A DNA stretch of 64,000 nt from Dickeya fangzhongdai (GTDB taxonomy: Bacteria; Pseudomonadota; Gammaproteobacteria; Enterobacterales; Enterobacteriaceae), in the NCBI RefSeq assembly GCF_002812485.1, contig NZ_CP025003.1, positions 4,030,001 to 4,094,000 on the forward strand. The letters are read 5' to 3'. Both the position numbers and the translations under genes were made by a program. Below are positions 50,517 to 61,133 of this stretch, in pieces. Each line of letters opens with the position of its first letter. The stretch's first letter is position 1. The notes under the pieces were generated by a model. The model searched no databases. It was given only the letters and a program-made list of their open reading frames with translations, and was not told the DNA's origin.

Positions 50517-52217
50517 TCAGAACGACGTCCAGTCGTCATTGCTACCAGCGGTGGCGGCGGCACGTTTTTCAGTCGCAACCGGGCGAACGGAAGCGGCAGA
50601 CGGCAGCGCGTGGGATAGCGCCGCCGTCCGACGGGCCGGCGACGGCGCTCCGTTGCTGCCCTGCGGCGTCAGGCGGAACGCGCTGACCGCTTCGGCCAGC
50701 AGCGACGCCTGCGATTGCAGCGATAGCGCGGCGGATGCCGACTCTTCCACCAGCGCCGCGTTCTGCTGGGTGGTAGTGTCGATTTGTCCGACCGCGATGT
50801 TGATCTGGCTGATGCCATCGCTCTGCTCATGGCTGGCCTGCGAGATCTCGTTGATAATGCTATGCACATCTTTAACGTGACCGGTCAGGCCATCCATAGT
50901 GGATTCGGCGGTATCCACCAGTTGCATCCCTTCCTGAATCTTGTCCACCGAATCGTCAATCAGTTCCTTGATCTCTTTGGCCGCCGTGGCGCTACGCTGC
51001 GCCAGCGAACGCACCTCGCCGGCCACTACCGCGAAACCGCGCCCCTGCTCGCCGGCACGCGCGGCTTCCACCGCGGCGTTCAACGCCAGAATGTTGGTCT
51101 GGAACGCGATGCCATCGATCACGCCGATGATTTCAGCCATACGCATAGAGGCTTCACGAATACTCCGCATCTTATTGGTGACCGACAGCATCACTTCGCC
51201 GCTACGGTGCGCGGCCGACGACGCCTGATTGGCGATCGACGTGGCCTGCTGGGTGTTTTCCGCGGTGTTTTTGATGGTCGACACCAGCTCTTCCATCGAC
51301 GCCGCCGTCTGCTCCAGCGAGCTGGCCTGTTCTTCGGTACGGGACGAGAGATCCTGATTACCCGCGGCAATTTGCGAGGCGGCGGTGGAAATCGCCTCCG
51401 CGCCGTCGCGCACCTGGCCGACAATCTGGCGCAGGCTGTCGTTCATGTTGTCCAGCGCCTGCAAGAGCAATCCGGCTTCATCCTTGCGGCTGGTGGAAAT
51501 TTGCGAGGTGAGATCGCCCTGCGATACGCGGTCCGCCATCACCAGCGCCTGCTGAATCGGCTGGGTGACGCTACGGGTGATCGCCAAGGCAATCCACACA
51601 CTGAGCGCCACGCCGACACCCAGAATCGCCAGCAGGACCAGACGGATCTCATGATAGGTAGCCGACATGCTATCGACAGTACTCATCATCATATCGTCCT
51701 GATAATCCACCAGTTGGCGCACCGCCTTGCGGTAGGCTTTTTGTAACGGATTAAGGTGGTCGTTGAATTCGTTGATCGCCGCGTCCCGATCATTGGCTTT
51801 CACCAGCGCAATCACTTTTTGGCCGGAACTCAAAAAATCAGCACGAATAGTGCGAATATCACTAATGACCTGCTGAATTTTTGCATTATTGGATTCATTG
51901 GCGTATTTTTCCAGCTCACTCATCAGCCGGGTAATTTCCTGGGAAACAGGAGGAATTTGATCGGTGACGGACTTGATTTTGTCATCACCAGACACCAGCA
52001 ATAATTGCTGAAATACCCTGACACCTTCACTAACATTTTCGATCAGATTATTGGCATCAACAGTTTTGGGATATATCTCTTGTACGATATCGCGTGCATT
52101 GTCATGAAAACTCGACAACTTCAATATTGATAGTATTCCCACTATCAACAGCATGGCTGCCAGGGCGGCAAATCCGGCCCCCAGACGATAACCAATTCGC
52201 CAGTCAGATAAACGCAT
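50517..52217 (-). CDS. Methyl-accepting chemotaxis protein with 4HB sensor domain
   Basis: Chemoreceptor of 566 residues. Order: first membrane segment (about 12-32), periplasmic four-helix-bundle ligand domain (about 33-190), second membrane segment (about 191-212), HAMP (about 213-265), and a long signalling coiled coil with the hairpin tip IAFQTNILALNAAVEAARAG. The C-terminus DDWTSF resembles the CheR/CheB-tethering pentapeptide of major receptors. It has no adjacent che genes. The ligand is unknown. Confidence 0.93.
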   Translation of the reverse strand: MRLSDWRIGYRLGAGFAALAAMLLIVGILSILKLSSFHDNARDIVQEIYPKTVDANNLIENVSEGVRVFQQLLLVSGDDKIKSVTDQIPPVSQEITRLMSELEKYANESNNAKIQQVISDIRTIRADFLSSGQKVIALVKANDRDAAINEFNDHLNPLQKAYRKAVRQLVDYQDDMMMSTVDSMSATYHEIRLVLLAILGVGVALSVWIALAITRSVTQPIQQALVMADRVSQGDLTSQISTSRKDEAGLLLQALDNMNDSLRQIVGQVRDGAEAISTAASQIAAGNQDLSSRTEEQASSLEQTAASMEELVSTIKNTAENTQQATSIANQASSAAHRSGEVMLSVTNKMRSIREASMRMAEIIGVIDGIAFQTNILALNAAVEAARAGEQGRGFAVVAGEVRSLAQRSATAAKEIKELIDDSVDKIQEGMQLVDTAESTMDGLTGHVKDVHSIINEISQASHEQSDGISQINIAVGQIDTTTQQNAALVEESASAALSLQSQASLLAEAVSAFRLTPQGSNGAPSPARRTAALSHALPSAASVRPVATEKRAAATAGSNDDWTSF

Positions 52218-53188
52218 TCTCAGTTCCTCACTCCTTTACTAATAACAAAATGTCATAAACATGACGTCCTCAGGGGCAAAACACAGAGCCGCGTTAAAAC
52301 AGGCATCGCATCCGTTACTGTCAGTAATCGTGATAAGGGCACAGCAACAATCAGGCTAATACGTCAGCCAGCCATCACGATGAAATACTTCTCATCCCCT
52401 TTTCAGGCGACAAAAATCATTTCTTTTCCACAGTGTGTAAGACAAAAACATTATAAAAAAAAGAAATTCAAAAATAGTAAGGCTAAGACCGGACGCGGAA
52501 TAGTATTCATCGGCCGCCATGACATGCACTCTGGCCTGCTCCCTGACCTACTATCGGCACCTCATTCTAACAACCTTTATGATTCGATCGATAAAAACAT
52601 TCAAATAATAACTATAAATAGCAATTGGCTATTGGTTTTCAGATATCGATCGGAAATAACCACAAAAAAGACATACTCTTTTCAAGGTTAACGCATATCA
52701 GCAGCGAAACGTTAACAAGGTTCCGCGGCAACGCCGGCTAAAAAAGAGAGAGGGAGAAGAAGAGCAACCTGACTATTTTTCATTAATAAAAATAATCAGT
52801 TGCAAAAAAAATTGCGAACGGTGATCGGGGTAAACGGCCTGAATGAGTTAAAAAGACCGTCGCCAGACTGGTTTCTTTAATCCCTATTTTTGAGCAAACC
52901 AGGGAGCAAGAAAACCAAACGAAATTAATACCAGGCTAATCAAAAGTAGCCAGACGTGATAACAATTCTTATATCCGACATTCATAATCATGGAATTAAT
53001 TTTATTAAAACACGGTTCCTTCCCTTATTCCCGCTCCTGCTAAAAATTTCCCGTAGCGTCTGTTGACACTATTTTAAACCTTGACTAATACTTAATCATT
53101 AAGGCTGATATTCTACCTTAATTGGGAAATGAATTAATTGCACATTTTGTGCAACCAGAAATGGTAATAAGCCGGTAAATATAACTAA
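52218..53188. other. AT-rich intergenic region of about 970 bp
   Basis: Clearly richer in A and T than the flanking genes. The longest frame (52380-52691) lacks a Shine-Dalgarno sequence and has no recognisable features, so I do not call it. The region should hold the promoters of the chemoreceptor (left) and the first diguanylate cyclase (right). Composition suggests an H-NS-bound or horizontally acquired segment. Confidence 0.5.
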
Positions 53189-54799
53189 ATGCGGATAAAA
53201 AAACTGCTACAAATAAATCTTTTGCATTTAATCCTGTTCATTTCTCTCTCCAGCATGTTCGTTACGCTATTGAATAGCTATTTCACCTTTTATCATGTTC
53301 AAAAGAAATTGCTTATTGAACAGGCAGTTAAGGTAAACTCTAGTTATTCAGCCAAATTATCCGCGACCGTGGATAACTTTTTCTCTACGTCGGAAGAACA
53401 GCTGGACTACAGCGCCAGGCTGATCGCCAACCATATCCAGTCCGGTAATTTTCGGTCGCTACAAGCCGAGCTGCAACGTATTCATCAGTTAAGCCACGGA
53501 TTCAACTCGATGTTGGTGATTACGGCAAACAGCCAGGTCATTGCAGCCTCGCCGACGTCGCTAAATTTGACAGGCATCACACTTACCTCAAACGAACACA
53601 TGACGACATTAAAAGCCAAAAGGTTTTTTATTAGCGCGCCTCATACGTCCCTAAGCGGCAATTATATTGTCTATATATCCTACCCTATCGTGGATGACGT
53701 CGGTAATTATCTCGGTTATATCGGCGGTTCCCTTTATCTTAATAACCGCCGTATTCTGAATGAATTCATGAATACGCAATTCAGCAATGACAGTTTTAAT
53801 ACTTATGTGATTGATAAAGAAGGCACCATTATTTATCACCGCGACGCCAGTCAGATTGGCAGAAAATTCAGCGACGCGAATATTCTGAATTCGATCGCCA
53901 ATCAGGGTAAGGGCAGTTTTATGATGCCGGATGAACAAGGCATCCCTTCACCGGCGTCGTTTATCCGAACACAGAAGGCGGACTGGATTATTATCACCCA
54001 GCAGTCGTTCCATTCGCTTGAGGAAGCGCTGAACGATGTGATGCTCAGCGTCCTGAAGCAAGGCACGCCGCTGGGTATCCTTACTCTGCTGGCGCTCAGC
54101 ATTCTGGCCTATTACATCTCCAAACCGCTGCGTCAGTTGGCCAAATCGGCCAGCAGCATGGATCAGCTCGGCGTCATTAGCAAAATCCGCTCGGTCAAGT
54201 CCTGGTACCTGGAAGCAGAACAGCTAAAACGGGTCTTACTGATGGGCACTGTATTGCTGCACAAGCGTATTGGCCGCCTCAGCTCGGAAGCCCATACCGA
54301 CCTGCTTTCCGGCATGTTGAACCGACGAGGCATGCTGGAAAGCATGGAAGAGATCCGCAGCGAATATAAGAAGGTCTCGGTGATCGCTATTGATATCGAT
54401 CATTTCAAAACGATCAATGACTCTTTTGGTCACGACGTCGGCGACGAGGTGATCCGCAAACTGAGCCAGCAGATCCGTAAAAACTTCCGCAAGACCGACC
54501 TGGTCTGCCGCATTGGCGGCGAAGAATTCCTGATCCTGCTGCCGGGCGCGGATATTCATGTCGCCACGGTAATTGCCGAACGGCTGCGCAATAACGTCGC
54601 CAACACCGTCTATATGCCTGGTTCCCGTCACCATCAGGTCACCATTTCAATTGGCGTGACGACCTTTAACCCGCAGAAGTCGGCGCTGGATATCGCCATC
54701 AAGACGGCGGACAACGCGCTGTACAAAGCCAAAAATGGCGGCCGTAATCAGGTGGTGGTGGAATACCTCTCCGACGATATTTCTCTGGCACAGCATTAA
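53189..54799 (+). CDS. Diguanylate cyclase with periplasmic Cache-type sensor
   Basis: Membrane protein of 536 residues that makes cyclic di-GMP. Order: transmembrane segment (about 10-32), extracytoplasmic double-Cache-like domain (about 35-285), second transmembrane segment (about 290-312), a linker with HAMP-like helix, then the GGDEF domain (about 365-525). The active site is GGEEF (in CRIGGEEFLILLPG), preceded five residues earlier by RKTD, the RxxD inhibitory site, so product inhibition is expected. The ATG at 53189 has only a weak Shine-Dalgarno sequence. Confidence 0.9.
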   Translation: MRIKKLLQINLLHLILFISLSSMFVTLLNSYFTFYHVQKKLLIEQAVKVNSSYSAKLSATVDNFFSTSEEQLDYSARLIANHIQSGNFRSLQAELQRIHQLSHGFNSMLVITANSQVIAASPTSLNLTGITLTSNEHMTTLKAKRFFISAPHTSLSGNYIVYISYPIVDDVGNYLGYIGGSLYLNNRRILNEFMNTQFSNDSFNTYVIDKEGTIIYHRDASQIGRKFSDANILNSIANQGKGSFMMPDEQGIPSPASFIRTQKADWIIITQQSFHSLEEALNDVMLSVLKQGTPLGILTLLALSILAYYISKPLRQLAKSASSMDQLGVISKIRSVKSWYLEAEQLKRVLLMGTVLLHKRIGRLSSEAHTDLLSGMLNRRGMLESMEEIRSEYKKVSVIAIDIDHFKTINDSFGHDVGDEVIRKLSQQIRKNFRKTDLVCRIGGEEFLILLPGADIHVATVIAERLRNNVANTVYMPGSRHHQVTISIGVTTFNPQKSALDIAIKTADNALYKAKNGGRNQVVVEYLSDDISLAQH

Positions 54800-54938
54800 C
54801 CACGCCCGGCCGCTGTGTCGCGGCGCGGTTCCTCCGCCTGCCTAAAGGCTCGACCTGGGCGCATTAGCTTAATTGTGAGACCCTGCCTAATGTTATAGAT
54901 TCGTGTAATCACAACAAAAAATCGGACGTTAAACGACA

Positions 54939-56399
54939 ATGGCAGACTGTCAAAAAACCAAACTTTTTTGTGCCGGTTTATTGGTATCTTTTTGTTTATC
55001 TTATTTATTTTTATTTAACATCCAGAATGCGAAAATCGCCCCGCTCTGGCCGGTTAACGCTTTTATGGCTTTCATGGCGATAACCAACAGAAAGCAGCTC
55101 CATTACTCCGTTTTTTTTGTCCTGTTTTTTATTAGCCACACGGCGGCCTCATTCAGCATCCCGCAGGATATTTCCCGACAAAATCAGATGCTGCTCGGCG
55201 TTATCGACAGCCTGTTTGTGCCGCTCTATTTTCTGTCCTTGCAGACGGTTATCCGGTTTAAGAACCTGTACTACCCCATTCGAAGAACGGTCATTTTGTG
55301 TGCGCCGATAGTGGTGACCAGCATGCTCCAGTCGTTGGTATATTGCAGCCTGCTGTACTCGCTTGATAACGGCAATTATGTGATGGCATCGCTCGACTGG
55401 GCGACCGAACAGATCGCCACCGGCGTTCTGCTGTTCCTGATTCTGACCGGATTGATGGCCTATAAACGGGCAGGCGCGCCATTATTAAAGGCGGTTCAGC
55501 GGCATAAAGCCGACGCGATGCTGATCGCCGCCTCGGTGCTGGTGCAAATTCTGCTGATACAAAGCAGCACGCTGGAACAAACCATCCTGCTGCTTATCCC
55601 GCTGGCGCTGGTTTCGATAAAACTGAATTTCTATCCGTCGGCCCTGCTGTCGGGCCTGACGCTATTCATCGTCTATACCCTTATCTCCACACGTTATTAT
55701 GGCGACTACTGGAAAGACACCTCGCTTATCTATCTTGAAAACCTGATTTCCTATCGCCTGAACACCCTGATTTCCTGTCTGGTGATCATGCTCATTTGTG
55801 AAAAGAATTACGCCAAACGTTTCGCCATCAACATTATCAAGCGGAAAGTTTATACCGATTATCTGTCAGGGCTATACAACCGGAAATTCCTGTGGAAAAA
55901 GGTCCAGGAAATACCCAAAGAGACCACGCTGTCGGTTTTGATCTGCGATATTGATAACTTCAAGCACATTAACGACACCTATGGGCACGGCAATGGCGAT
56001 AAAATTATTCAGGCCGTCTCCCACACCATAAAAACGCATATTTCGCACCACGATCTCGCCGTGCGCTGGGGCGGCGAAGAATTTCTGATTTTGTCGCGCT
56101 CACCGGACAAACCGTATCTCAATACCCTCAGCACGCGCATTCTGGACAGCATCCGCGAGTTGCAGATTACGCTTGACGGCGACATTGCCCGGCACGTCAC
56201 GGTGAGTATCGGCGGTTGCACATTCGAGTATCGGCAATCACCGGATTTTGTCATGGCGATCGAAACGGCGGATAAACTACTGTATCAGTCCAAGCAGGCG
56301 GGGAAAGATAGAGCTACCCTGCGCATTCTGGCGCAGGACACAAACGAATCGGAATCATACCTGCCCGTCTTACCGTCGGCGGAACACGAGAAACTGTAA
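54939..56399 (+). CDS. Diguanylate cyclase with N-terminal MASE1-like membrane sensor
   Basis: Protein of 486 residues with about eight hydrophobic segments in residues 10-300 (MASE1-like) and a C-terminal GGDEF domain (about 310-465). The active site is GGEEF in VRWGGEEFLILS, with the metal site in CDIDNFKHINDTYGHGNGD. The position of the RxxD inhibitory site reads SHHD, so the Arg is missing and feedback inhibition through that site is unlikely. It follows the first cyclase by 139 bp, and the two may be co-expressed. Confidence 0.88.
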   Translation: MADCQKTKLFCAGLLVSFCLSYLFLFNIQNAKIAPLWPVNAFMAFMAITNRKQLHYSVFFVLFFISHTAASFSIPQDISRQNQMLLGVIDSLFVPLYFLSLQTVIRFKNLYYPIRRTVILCAPIVVTSMLQSLVYCSLLYSLDNGNYVMASLDWATEQIATGVLLFLILTGLMAYKRAGAPLLKAVQRHKADAMLIAASVLVQILLIQSSTLEQTILLLIPLALVSIKLNFYPSALLSGLTLFIVYTLISTRYYGDYWKDTSLIYLENLISYRLNTLISCLVIMLICEKNYAKRFAINIIKRKVYTDYLSGLYNRKFLWKKVQEIPKETTLSVLICDIDNFKHINDTYGHGNGDKIIQAVSHTIKTHISHHDLAVRWGGEEFLILSRSPDKPYLNTLSTRILDSIRELQITLDGDIARHVTVSIGGCTFEYRQSPDFVMAIETADKLLYQSKQAGKDRATLRILAQDTNESESYLPVLPSAEHEKL

Positions 56400-56403
56400 T
56401 AAC

Positions 56404-56823
56404 TTACTCGCCTTGCAGCGTCGCCACCAGCGAACGGCTGCCGCCGTGATTGCGGTGTTCGCACAGGTAAATTCCCTGCCAGGTGCCGACATGCAGCCGA
56501 CCATTGCGCACCGGCAACATCAGGCTGCTGCCCAGCAAACTGCTTTTCAGGTGCGCCGGCATGTCGTCGCTGCCTTCGTAGGTATGGCGGTAATACGGCT
56601 CGTCTTCCGGTACCAGATGGTTAAAGGCGCTTTCAAAATCCTGCCGTACCGTCGGATCGGCGTTTTCATTGAGCGTCAGCGAGGCCGAGGTGTGGCAGAT
56701 AAACACATGCAGCAACCCCACCTTAACGTCACGCAGATCCGTCACCTGCGCCAGCACCTCATCGGTAATCAAATGAAAACCGCGGGCACGGGGTTTCAGC
56801 CGAATATCGTATTGTTTCCACAT
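56404..56823 (-). CDS. yjbQ: YjbQ (UPF0047) family protein
   Basis: Protein of 139 residues from the widely conserved YjbQ family, homologues of which show weak thiamin-phosphate-synthase activity. The conserved [19 protein letters not shown] and the C-terminal [23 protein letters not shown] segments carry the likely active-site His and Asp/Glu. ATG 56823 has AGGAGACG; the longer frame upstream runs through the uvrA terminator. The tail is convergent with the diguanylate cyclase, four bases apart. Confidence 0.92.
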   Translation of the reverse strand: MWKQYDIRLKPRARGFHLITDEVLAQVTDLRDVKVGLLHVFICHTSASLTLNENADPTVRQDFESAFNHLVPEDEPYYRHTYEGSDDMPAHLKSSLLGSSLMLPVRNGRLHVGTWQGIYLCEHRNHGGSRSLVATLQGE

Positions 56824-56865
56824 CTCACGTCTCCTGTGGTGATGAATGATTGCCGGAAGATGCCA

Positions 56866-56890
56866 TAAAAAAGCGCGGCAAGCCGCGCTT
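56866..56890 (-). terminator. Terminator of uvrA
   Basis: The perfect palindrome AAGCGCGGC-AA-GCCGCGCTT (56871-56890) is followed on the minus strand by more Ts. It lies 24 bp past the uvrA stop. Confidence 0.85.
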
Positions 56891-56913
56891 AACAACCGCC
56901 GTCTGGAACACGC

Positions 56914-59745
56914 TTAACCGCGTTCCAGAATCGGTTTCAGGAAACGGGCGGTGTGGGATTTCTCGCACTGCGCCACCGTTTCCGGCGTGCCGGAAACCAG
57001 AATTTCACCGCCGCCGCTGCCGCCTTCCGGCCCCAGATCCACGATCCAGTCCGCAGTCTTGATTACATCCAGATTGTGTTCGATCACCACAATGGTGTTG
57101 CCCTGATCGCGCAACTGATGCAGTACCGCCAGCAGTTGCTGAATATCGGCAAAGTGCAGGCCGGTGGTGGGTTCGTCCAGAATATAGAGCGTCTGCCCGG
57201 TGCCGCGTTTCGACAGCTCGCGCGCCAGCTTCACGCGCTGCGCTTCGCCGCCGGACAAGGTAGTGGCGGACTGCCCCAGCCGTATGTAGGACAAACCGAC
57301 ATCGATCAGCGTTTGCAGTTTACGCGCCAGCGCCGGGATGGCGTCGAAGAACTCGCGTGCTTCTTCGATAGTCATCTCCAGCACTTCATGGATGCTCTTG
57401 CCCTTGTATTTAATTTCCAGCGTTTCGCGGTTATAGCGTTTGCCTTTGCATTGATCGCAGGGGACGTAAATATCCGGCAGGAAGTGCATTTCCACCTTGA
57501 TCACGCCATCGCCCTGGCAGGCTTCGCAACGCCCGCCGCGCACGTTAAAGCTGAAACGACCGGGGTTATAACCGCGGCTGCGCGCTTCCGGCACGCCGGC
57601 GAACAACTCGCGGATCGGCGTGAACACGCCGGTGTACGTCGCCGGGTTGGAACGCGGGGTGCGGCCGATCGGGCTTTGATCGATGTCGATCACCTTGTCG
57701 AAATGCTCCAGCCCCTGAATGTCGCGATACGGCGCCGGTTCGTTCAGCTCGCCGCCGTTGAGCTGGCGCTGGGCGATCGGGAACAGGGTATCGTTGATCA
57801 ACGTCGACTTGCCGGAGCCGGACACCCCGGTAATGCAGGTGAACAGCCCGACCGGCAGGGTGAGAGTGACGTCTTTCAGGTTGTTGCCGCGTGCGCCAAT
57901 CAGCTTAAGGACTTTACCCGGATCCGCCGGAATGCGCTGCGTCGGGATCTCGATTTTGCGCGCGCCGCTCAGGAATTGGCCGGTCAGCGATTCCGGCACC
58001 GCCATGATCTGGGAGGCAGTCCCTTCGGCGATCACCTGCCCACCGTGAACGCCCGCGCCGGGACCGATGTCGATGATATGGTCGGCGGCGCGGATGGCGT
58101 CTTCATCGTGTTCCACCACAATCACGGTGTTGCCGAGATTACGCAGATGGATCAGCGTCTCCAGCAAGCGCTCGTTGTCGCGCTGGTGCAGACCGATAGA
58201 CGGCTCATCCAGCACGTACATCACCCCGACCAGACCGGCGCCGATCTGGCTGGCCAGGCGAATACGCTGCGCCTCGCCGCCGGACAACGTCTCCGCCGAG
58301 CGCGACAGCGACAGGTAATTCAGGCCGACGTTGACCAGAAAACGCAGGCGGTCGCCAATCTCTTTCAGCACTTTTTCGGCGATTTTCGCCCGCTGACCGC
58401 TCAGTTTGATGTTATGGAAAAACTCCATCGCGTGGCCGATGCTCATATCGGCAATCTGCGGCAGCGTGGTCTGCTCCACATAGACGTGGCGCGCTTCTTC
58501 ACGCAGTCGGGTACCGTTACAGCTGGCGCACGGCCGGTTGCTGATGAACTTCGCCAGTTCCTCGCGCACCGCGGTCGATTCAGTCTCTTTGTAGCGGCGC
58601 TCCATATTATTGAGCACCCCTTCGAACGGATGGCGGCGCACCGACGTATCACCGCGATCGTTGATGTATTTGAACTCGATGTTTTCTTTGCCGGAGCCAT
58701 AAAGAATGACTTTCTGAATCGCCGGGCTAAGGCTATCGAACGGCGCTTCAACGTCGAATTCGTAATGATCCGCCAGCGAGCGCAGCATCTGAAAATAGTA
58801 GAAGTTACGGCGATCCCAGCCGCGAATAGCGCCGCCGGCCAGCGACAGTTCGCCGTTTTGCACCACCCGCGCCGGGTCGAAAAACTGCTGTACGCCAAGC
58901 CCGTCGCAGGTCGGGCAGGCGCCCGCCGGGTTGTTGAATGAAAACAGCCTGGGCTCCAGCTCATGCATGCTATAGCCGCACACCGGGCAGGCGAAGTTGG
59001 CGGAGAACAGCAGTTCCGGCGCGTTCGCGTCATCCATATCCGCCACCACGGCGGTGCCGCCGGACAGCTCCAGCGCGGTTTCAAACGATTCGGCCAGACG
59101 CTGCGCCAAATCGTTGCGCACTTTAAAACGGTCCACCACCACTTCAATGGTGTGCTTTTTCTGCAACTCCAGTTTCGGCGGGTCCGACAGGTCGCACACT
59201 TCGCCGTCGATACGGGCGCGGATGTAACCCTGCGTCGCCAGATTTTCCAGCGTCTTAGTGTGTTCGCCCTTGCGCTCTTTAACGATCGGCGCCAACAGCA
59301 TCAGCCGTTTGCCTTCCGGCTGCGACAAGACGTTGTCCACCATCTGGCTGACGGTCTGGGCATCAAGCGGAATATCGTGTTCCGGGCAGCGCGGCTCGCC
59401 GACGCGGGCGAACAGCAAACGCAGGTAATCGTGGATTTCAGTGATGGTGCCGACGGTGGAACGCGGGTTGTGCGACGTGGATTTCTGCTCAATGGAAATG
59501 GCGGGCGACAACCCTTCGATGTGATCCACATCCGGCTTTTCCATCAGCGACAGGAACTGGCGGGCATAGGCCGACAGCGACTCCACATAACGACGCTGCC
59601 CTTCGGCATACAGCGTATCGAACGCCAGCGAGGATTTGCCGGAACCGGATAACCCCGTCACGACGATCAGTTTATCGCGTGGAATAATCAGGTTGATATT
59701 CTTCAGGTTATGGGTACGGGCACCACGAATTTCGATCTTATCCAT
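56914..59745 (-). CDS. uvrA: UvrABC excinuclease subunit A
   Basis: Damage-recognition ATPase of nucleotide excision repair, 943 residues. Two ABC-type ATPase halves are visible, with Walker [14 protein letters not shown] near the N-terminus and [13 protein letters not shown] at about 640. LSGGEAQR signatures occur in both halves. Zinc-binding cysteines occur in CPVCGYSM...CPTC (about 255-285) and CEACQGDG...CDQCKGKRY (about 735-765). ATG 59745 matches the E. coli start. It is divergent from ssb with a shared LexA box. Confidence 0.97.
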   Translation of the reverse strand: MDKIEIRGARTHNLKNINLIIPRDKLIVVTGLSGSGKSSLAFDTLYAEGQRRYVESLSAYARQFLSLMEKPDVDHIEGLSPAISIEQKSTSHNPRSTVGTITEIHDYLRLLFARVGEPRCPEHDIPLDAQTVSQMVDNVLSQPEGKRLMLLAPIVKERKGEHTKTLENLATQGYIRARIDGEVCDLSDPPKLELQKKHTIEVVVDRFKVRNDLAQRLAESFETALELSGGTAVVADMDDANAPELLFSANFACPVCGYSMHELEPRLFSFNNPAGACPTCDGLGVQQFFDPARVVQNGELSLAGGAIRGWDRRNFYYFQMLRSLADHYEFDVEAPFDSLSPAIQKVILYGSGKENIEFKYINDRGDTSVRRHPFEGVLNNMERRYKETESTAVREELAKFISNRPCASCNGTRLREEARHVYVEQTTLPQIADMSIGHAMEFFHNIKLSGQRAKIAEKVLKEIGDRLRFLVNVGLNYLSLSRSAETLSGGEAQRIRLASQIGAGLVGVMYVLDEPSIGLHQRDNERLLETLIHLRNLGNTVIVVEHDEDAIRAADHIIDIGPGAGVHGGQVIAEGTASQIMAVPESLTGQFLSGARKIEIPTQRIPADPGKVLKLIGARGNNLKDVTLTLPVGLFTCITGVSGSGKSTLINDTLFPIAQRQLNGGELNEPAPYRDIQGLEHFDKVIDIDQSPIGRTPRSNPATYTGVFTPIRELFAGVPEARSRGYNPGRFSFNVRGGRCEACQGDGVIKVEMHFLPDIYVPCDQCKGKRYNRETLEIKYKGKSIHEVLEMTIEEAREFFDAIPALARKLQTLIDVGLSYIRLGQSATTLSGGEAQRVKLARELSKRGTGQTLYILDEPTTGLHFADIQQLLAVLHQLRDQGNTIVVIEHNLDVIKTADWIVDLGPEGGSGGGEILVSGTPETVAQCEKSHTARFLKPILERG

Positions 59746-59832
59746 GCACACTTTTCCCGCAATAGACGCTGTTCTTTCATCCTTTCCGTACGAAAGGAAA
59801 CCGGTAGAAACGGCCGATTATGGCATAAAATA

Positions 59833-59852
59833 AACTGAATGGATATCCAGTA
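59833..59852. promoter_or_regulatory. LexA (SOS) box between uvrA and ssb
   Basis: On the minus strand TACTGGATATCCATTCAGTT fits the CTG-N10-CAG core (59835-59850) and resembles the E. coli uvrA box. It is placed to control both divergent genes. Confidence 0.85.
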
Positions 59853-59989
59853 TCCGATTGCAAACAACGGCAACGCAGGAAAAAAGACCGGAGCTGGCTC
59901 GCGACTCTCACACCGGTATAATCTGCGGCACTGACATGCTAGAATTCTTCGCTTAAACTTTAAAAAGTGATTGATCAGGAGACACCAAC

Positions 59990-60535
59990 ATGGCCAGCAG
60001 AGGCGTTAATAAAGTGATTCTTATCGGGAATCTGGGTCAGGACCCGGAAGTCCGTTACATGCCGAACGGCGGCGCAGTCGCTAACCTGACTCTGGCCACG
60101 TCGGACAGCTGGCGCGACAAGCAGACCGGCGAGCAGAAAGAGCGCACCGAATGGCACCGCGTCGCGCTGTACGGCAAGCTGGCGGAAATCGCCGGCGAAT
60201 ACTTGCGCAAAGGCTCTCAGGTGTATATCGAAGGCCAGCTGCGCACCCGTAAATGGCAGGATCAGGGCGGTCAGGATCGCTACACCACCGAAGTGGTGGT
60301 TGATATCTCCGGCAGCATGCAGATGCTGGGCGGCCGCGCAGGCGGCGGCGCTCCGGCCGGCGGCGGCATGGGCAACAATGCGGGCGGCAACGCGCCACAA
60401 GGCGGTTGGGGGCAACCACAACAGCCGCAGCAAGCTAACCAGTTCAGCGGCGGCGGTCAGTCCCGTCCGCAGCAAAGCGCGCCGATGCCGAGCAACGAGC
60501 CGCCGATGGATTTTGATGACGATATTCCGTTTTAG
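59990..60535 (+). CDS. ssb: Single-stranded DNA-binding protein
   Basis: Essential tetrameric ssDNA-binding protein, 181 residues. The OB fold is at about 5-112 ([40 protein letters not shown]). A Gly/Gln-rich linker follows, and the acidic interaction tip DFDDDIPF is intact. The gene order uvrA-ssb is standard. Confidence 0.98.
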   Translation: MASRGVNKVILIGNLGQDPEVRYMPNGGAVANLTLATSDSWRDKQTGEQKERTEWHRVALYGKLAEIAGEYLRKGSQVYIEGQLRTRKWQDQGGQDRYTTEVVVDISGSMQMLGGRAGGGAPAGGGMGNNAGGNAPQGGWGQPQQPQQANQFSGGGQSRPQQSAPMPSNEPPMDFDDDIPF

Positions 60536-60574
60536 AGTTGACTTGTGAATCATCTGTAAAAAATATATATGCAG

Positions 60575-60601
60575 ACCCCTGTTAGTTAAGGGGTTTTTTA
60601 T
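60575..60601 (+). terminator. Terminator of ssb
   Basis: ACCCCT (60575-60580) pairs with AGGGGT (60589-60594), followed by TTTTTA. Confidence 0.85.
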
Positions 60602-60694
60602 TTCTAATGTCTGAGAAAAGTGTCAAGCATCAATTGACAATCTTTAGCGTATCGCGCACCTTGCAATTATGTAACGTTTATTGATTGTGGGCGC

Positions 60695-60790
60695 ATGGAG
60701 AAGATCTACGGAGTTACAAAATTTGTCATGGGTAGTGGCGAGCGCTACTGCATGGTGGTGGATCGTTCTTCTGGCCTTCCTGTGTATTGA
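60695..60790 (+). pseudogene. 5' stub of a possible tyrosine recombinase
   Basis: The 31-codon frame MEKIYGVTKFVMGSGERYCM continues to VVDRSSGLPVY and then stops in the left end of the IS3 element. The sequence recalls the N-terminus of tyrosine-recombinase integrases carried by genomic islands; this is from memory and unverified. GTGGGCGC precedes the ATG, with no ideal Shine-Dalgarno sequence. No matching 3' part is seen to the right of the IS within the window, so the gene is truncated. Presence of an integrase right after ssb would mark the boundary of an island. Confidence 0.4.
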
Positions 60791-60866
60791 CCCTGACCCA
60801 AAATCCTGCTCCATTCAGAAACAGAATTCCGGCATGATAATGACGCCCTGAACGGAGGTTGTGCCG

Positions 60867-61133
60867 ATGAAAAAGTCGCGATTCACCGAAGAACAGATTG
60901 TGTTTGCCCTGAAGCAGGCTGAATTGGGTACGCCGGTGCCGGAAGTCTGCCGCAAGCTGGGGATTTCCGATGCCACTTTTTATACGTGGCGTAAAAAATA
61001 CGGTGGGATTTCACCGTCAGAACTCAAGCATATGCGACAGCTTGAAGAAGAAAACCTGCGGTTGAAGAAGCTGGTTGCCGATCTGAGCCTCGATAAAGCG
61101 ATGTTGCAGGATGTCCTCGCAAAAAAGAGCTGA
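60867..61133 (+). CDS. IS3-family transposase OrfA
   Basis: DNA-binding component of 88 residues: helix-turn-helix (about 8-45; FTEEQIVFALKQAELGTPVPEVCRKLGISDATFYTWRKKYG) followed by a leucine-zipper-like coil (LEEENLRLKKLVADLSLDKAML). ATG 60867 is preceded by GGAGG. The run AAAAAAG at 61121-61127 near its end is a classical -1 frameshift site for making the OrfAB transposase. Confidence 0.9.
   Translation: MKKSRFTEEQIVFALKQAELGTPVPEVCRKLGISDATFYTWRKKYGGISPSELKHMRQLEEENLRLKKLVADLSLDKAMLQDVLAKKS

Noticed and set aside
52380..52691. 103-codon open frame in the AT-rich gap
   Set aside because: No Shine-Dalgarno sequence, no recognisable domain, and a lysine/serine-rich composition expected from AT-rich non-coding DNA.
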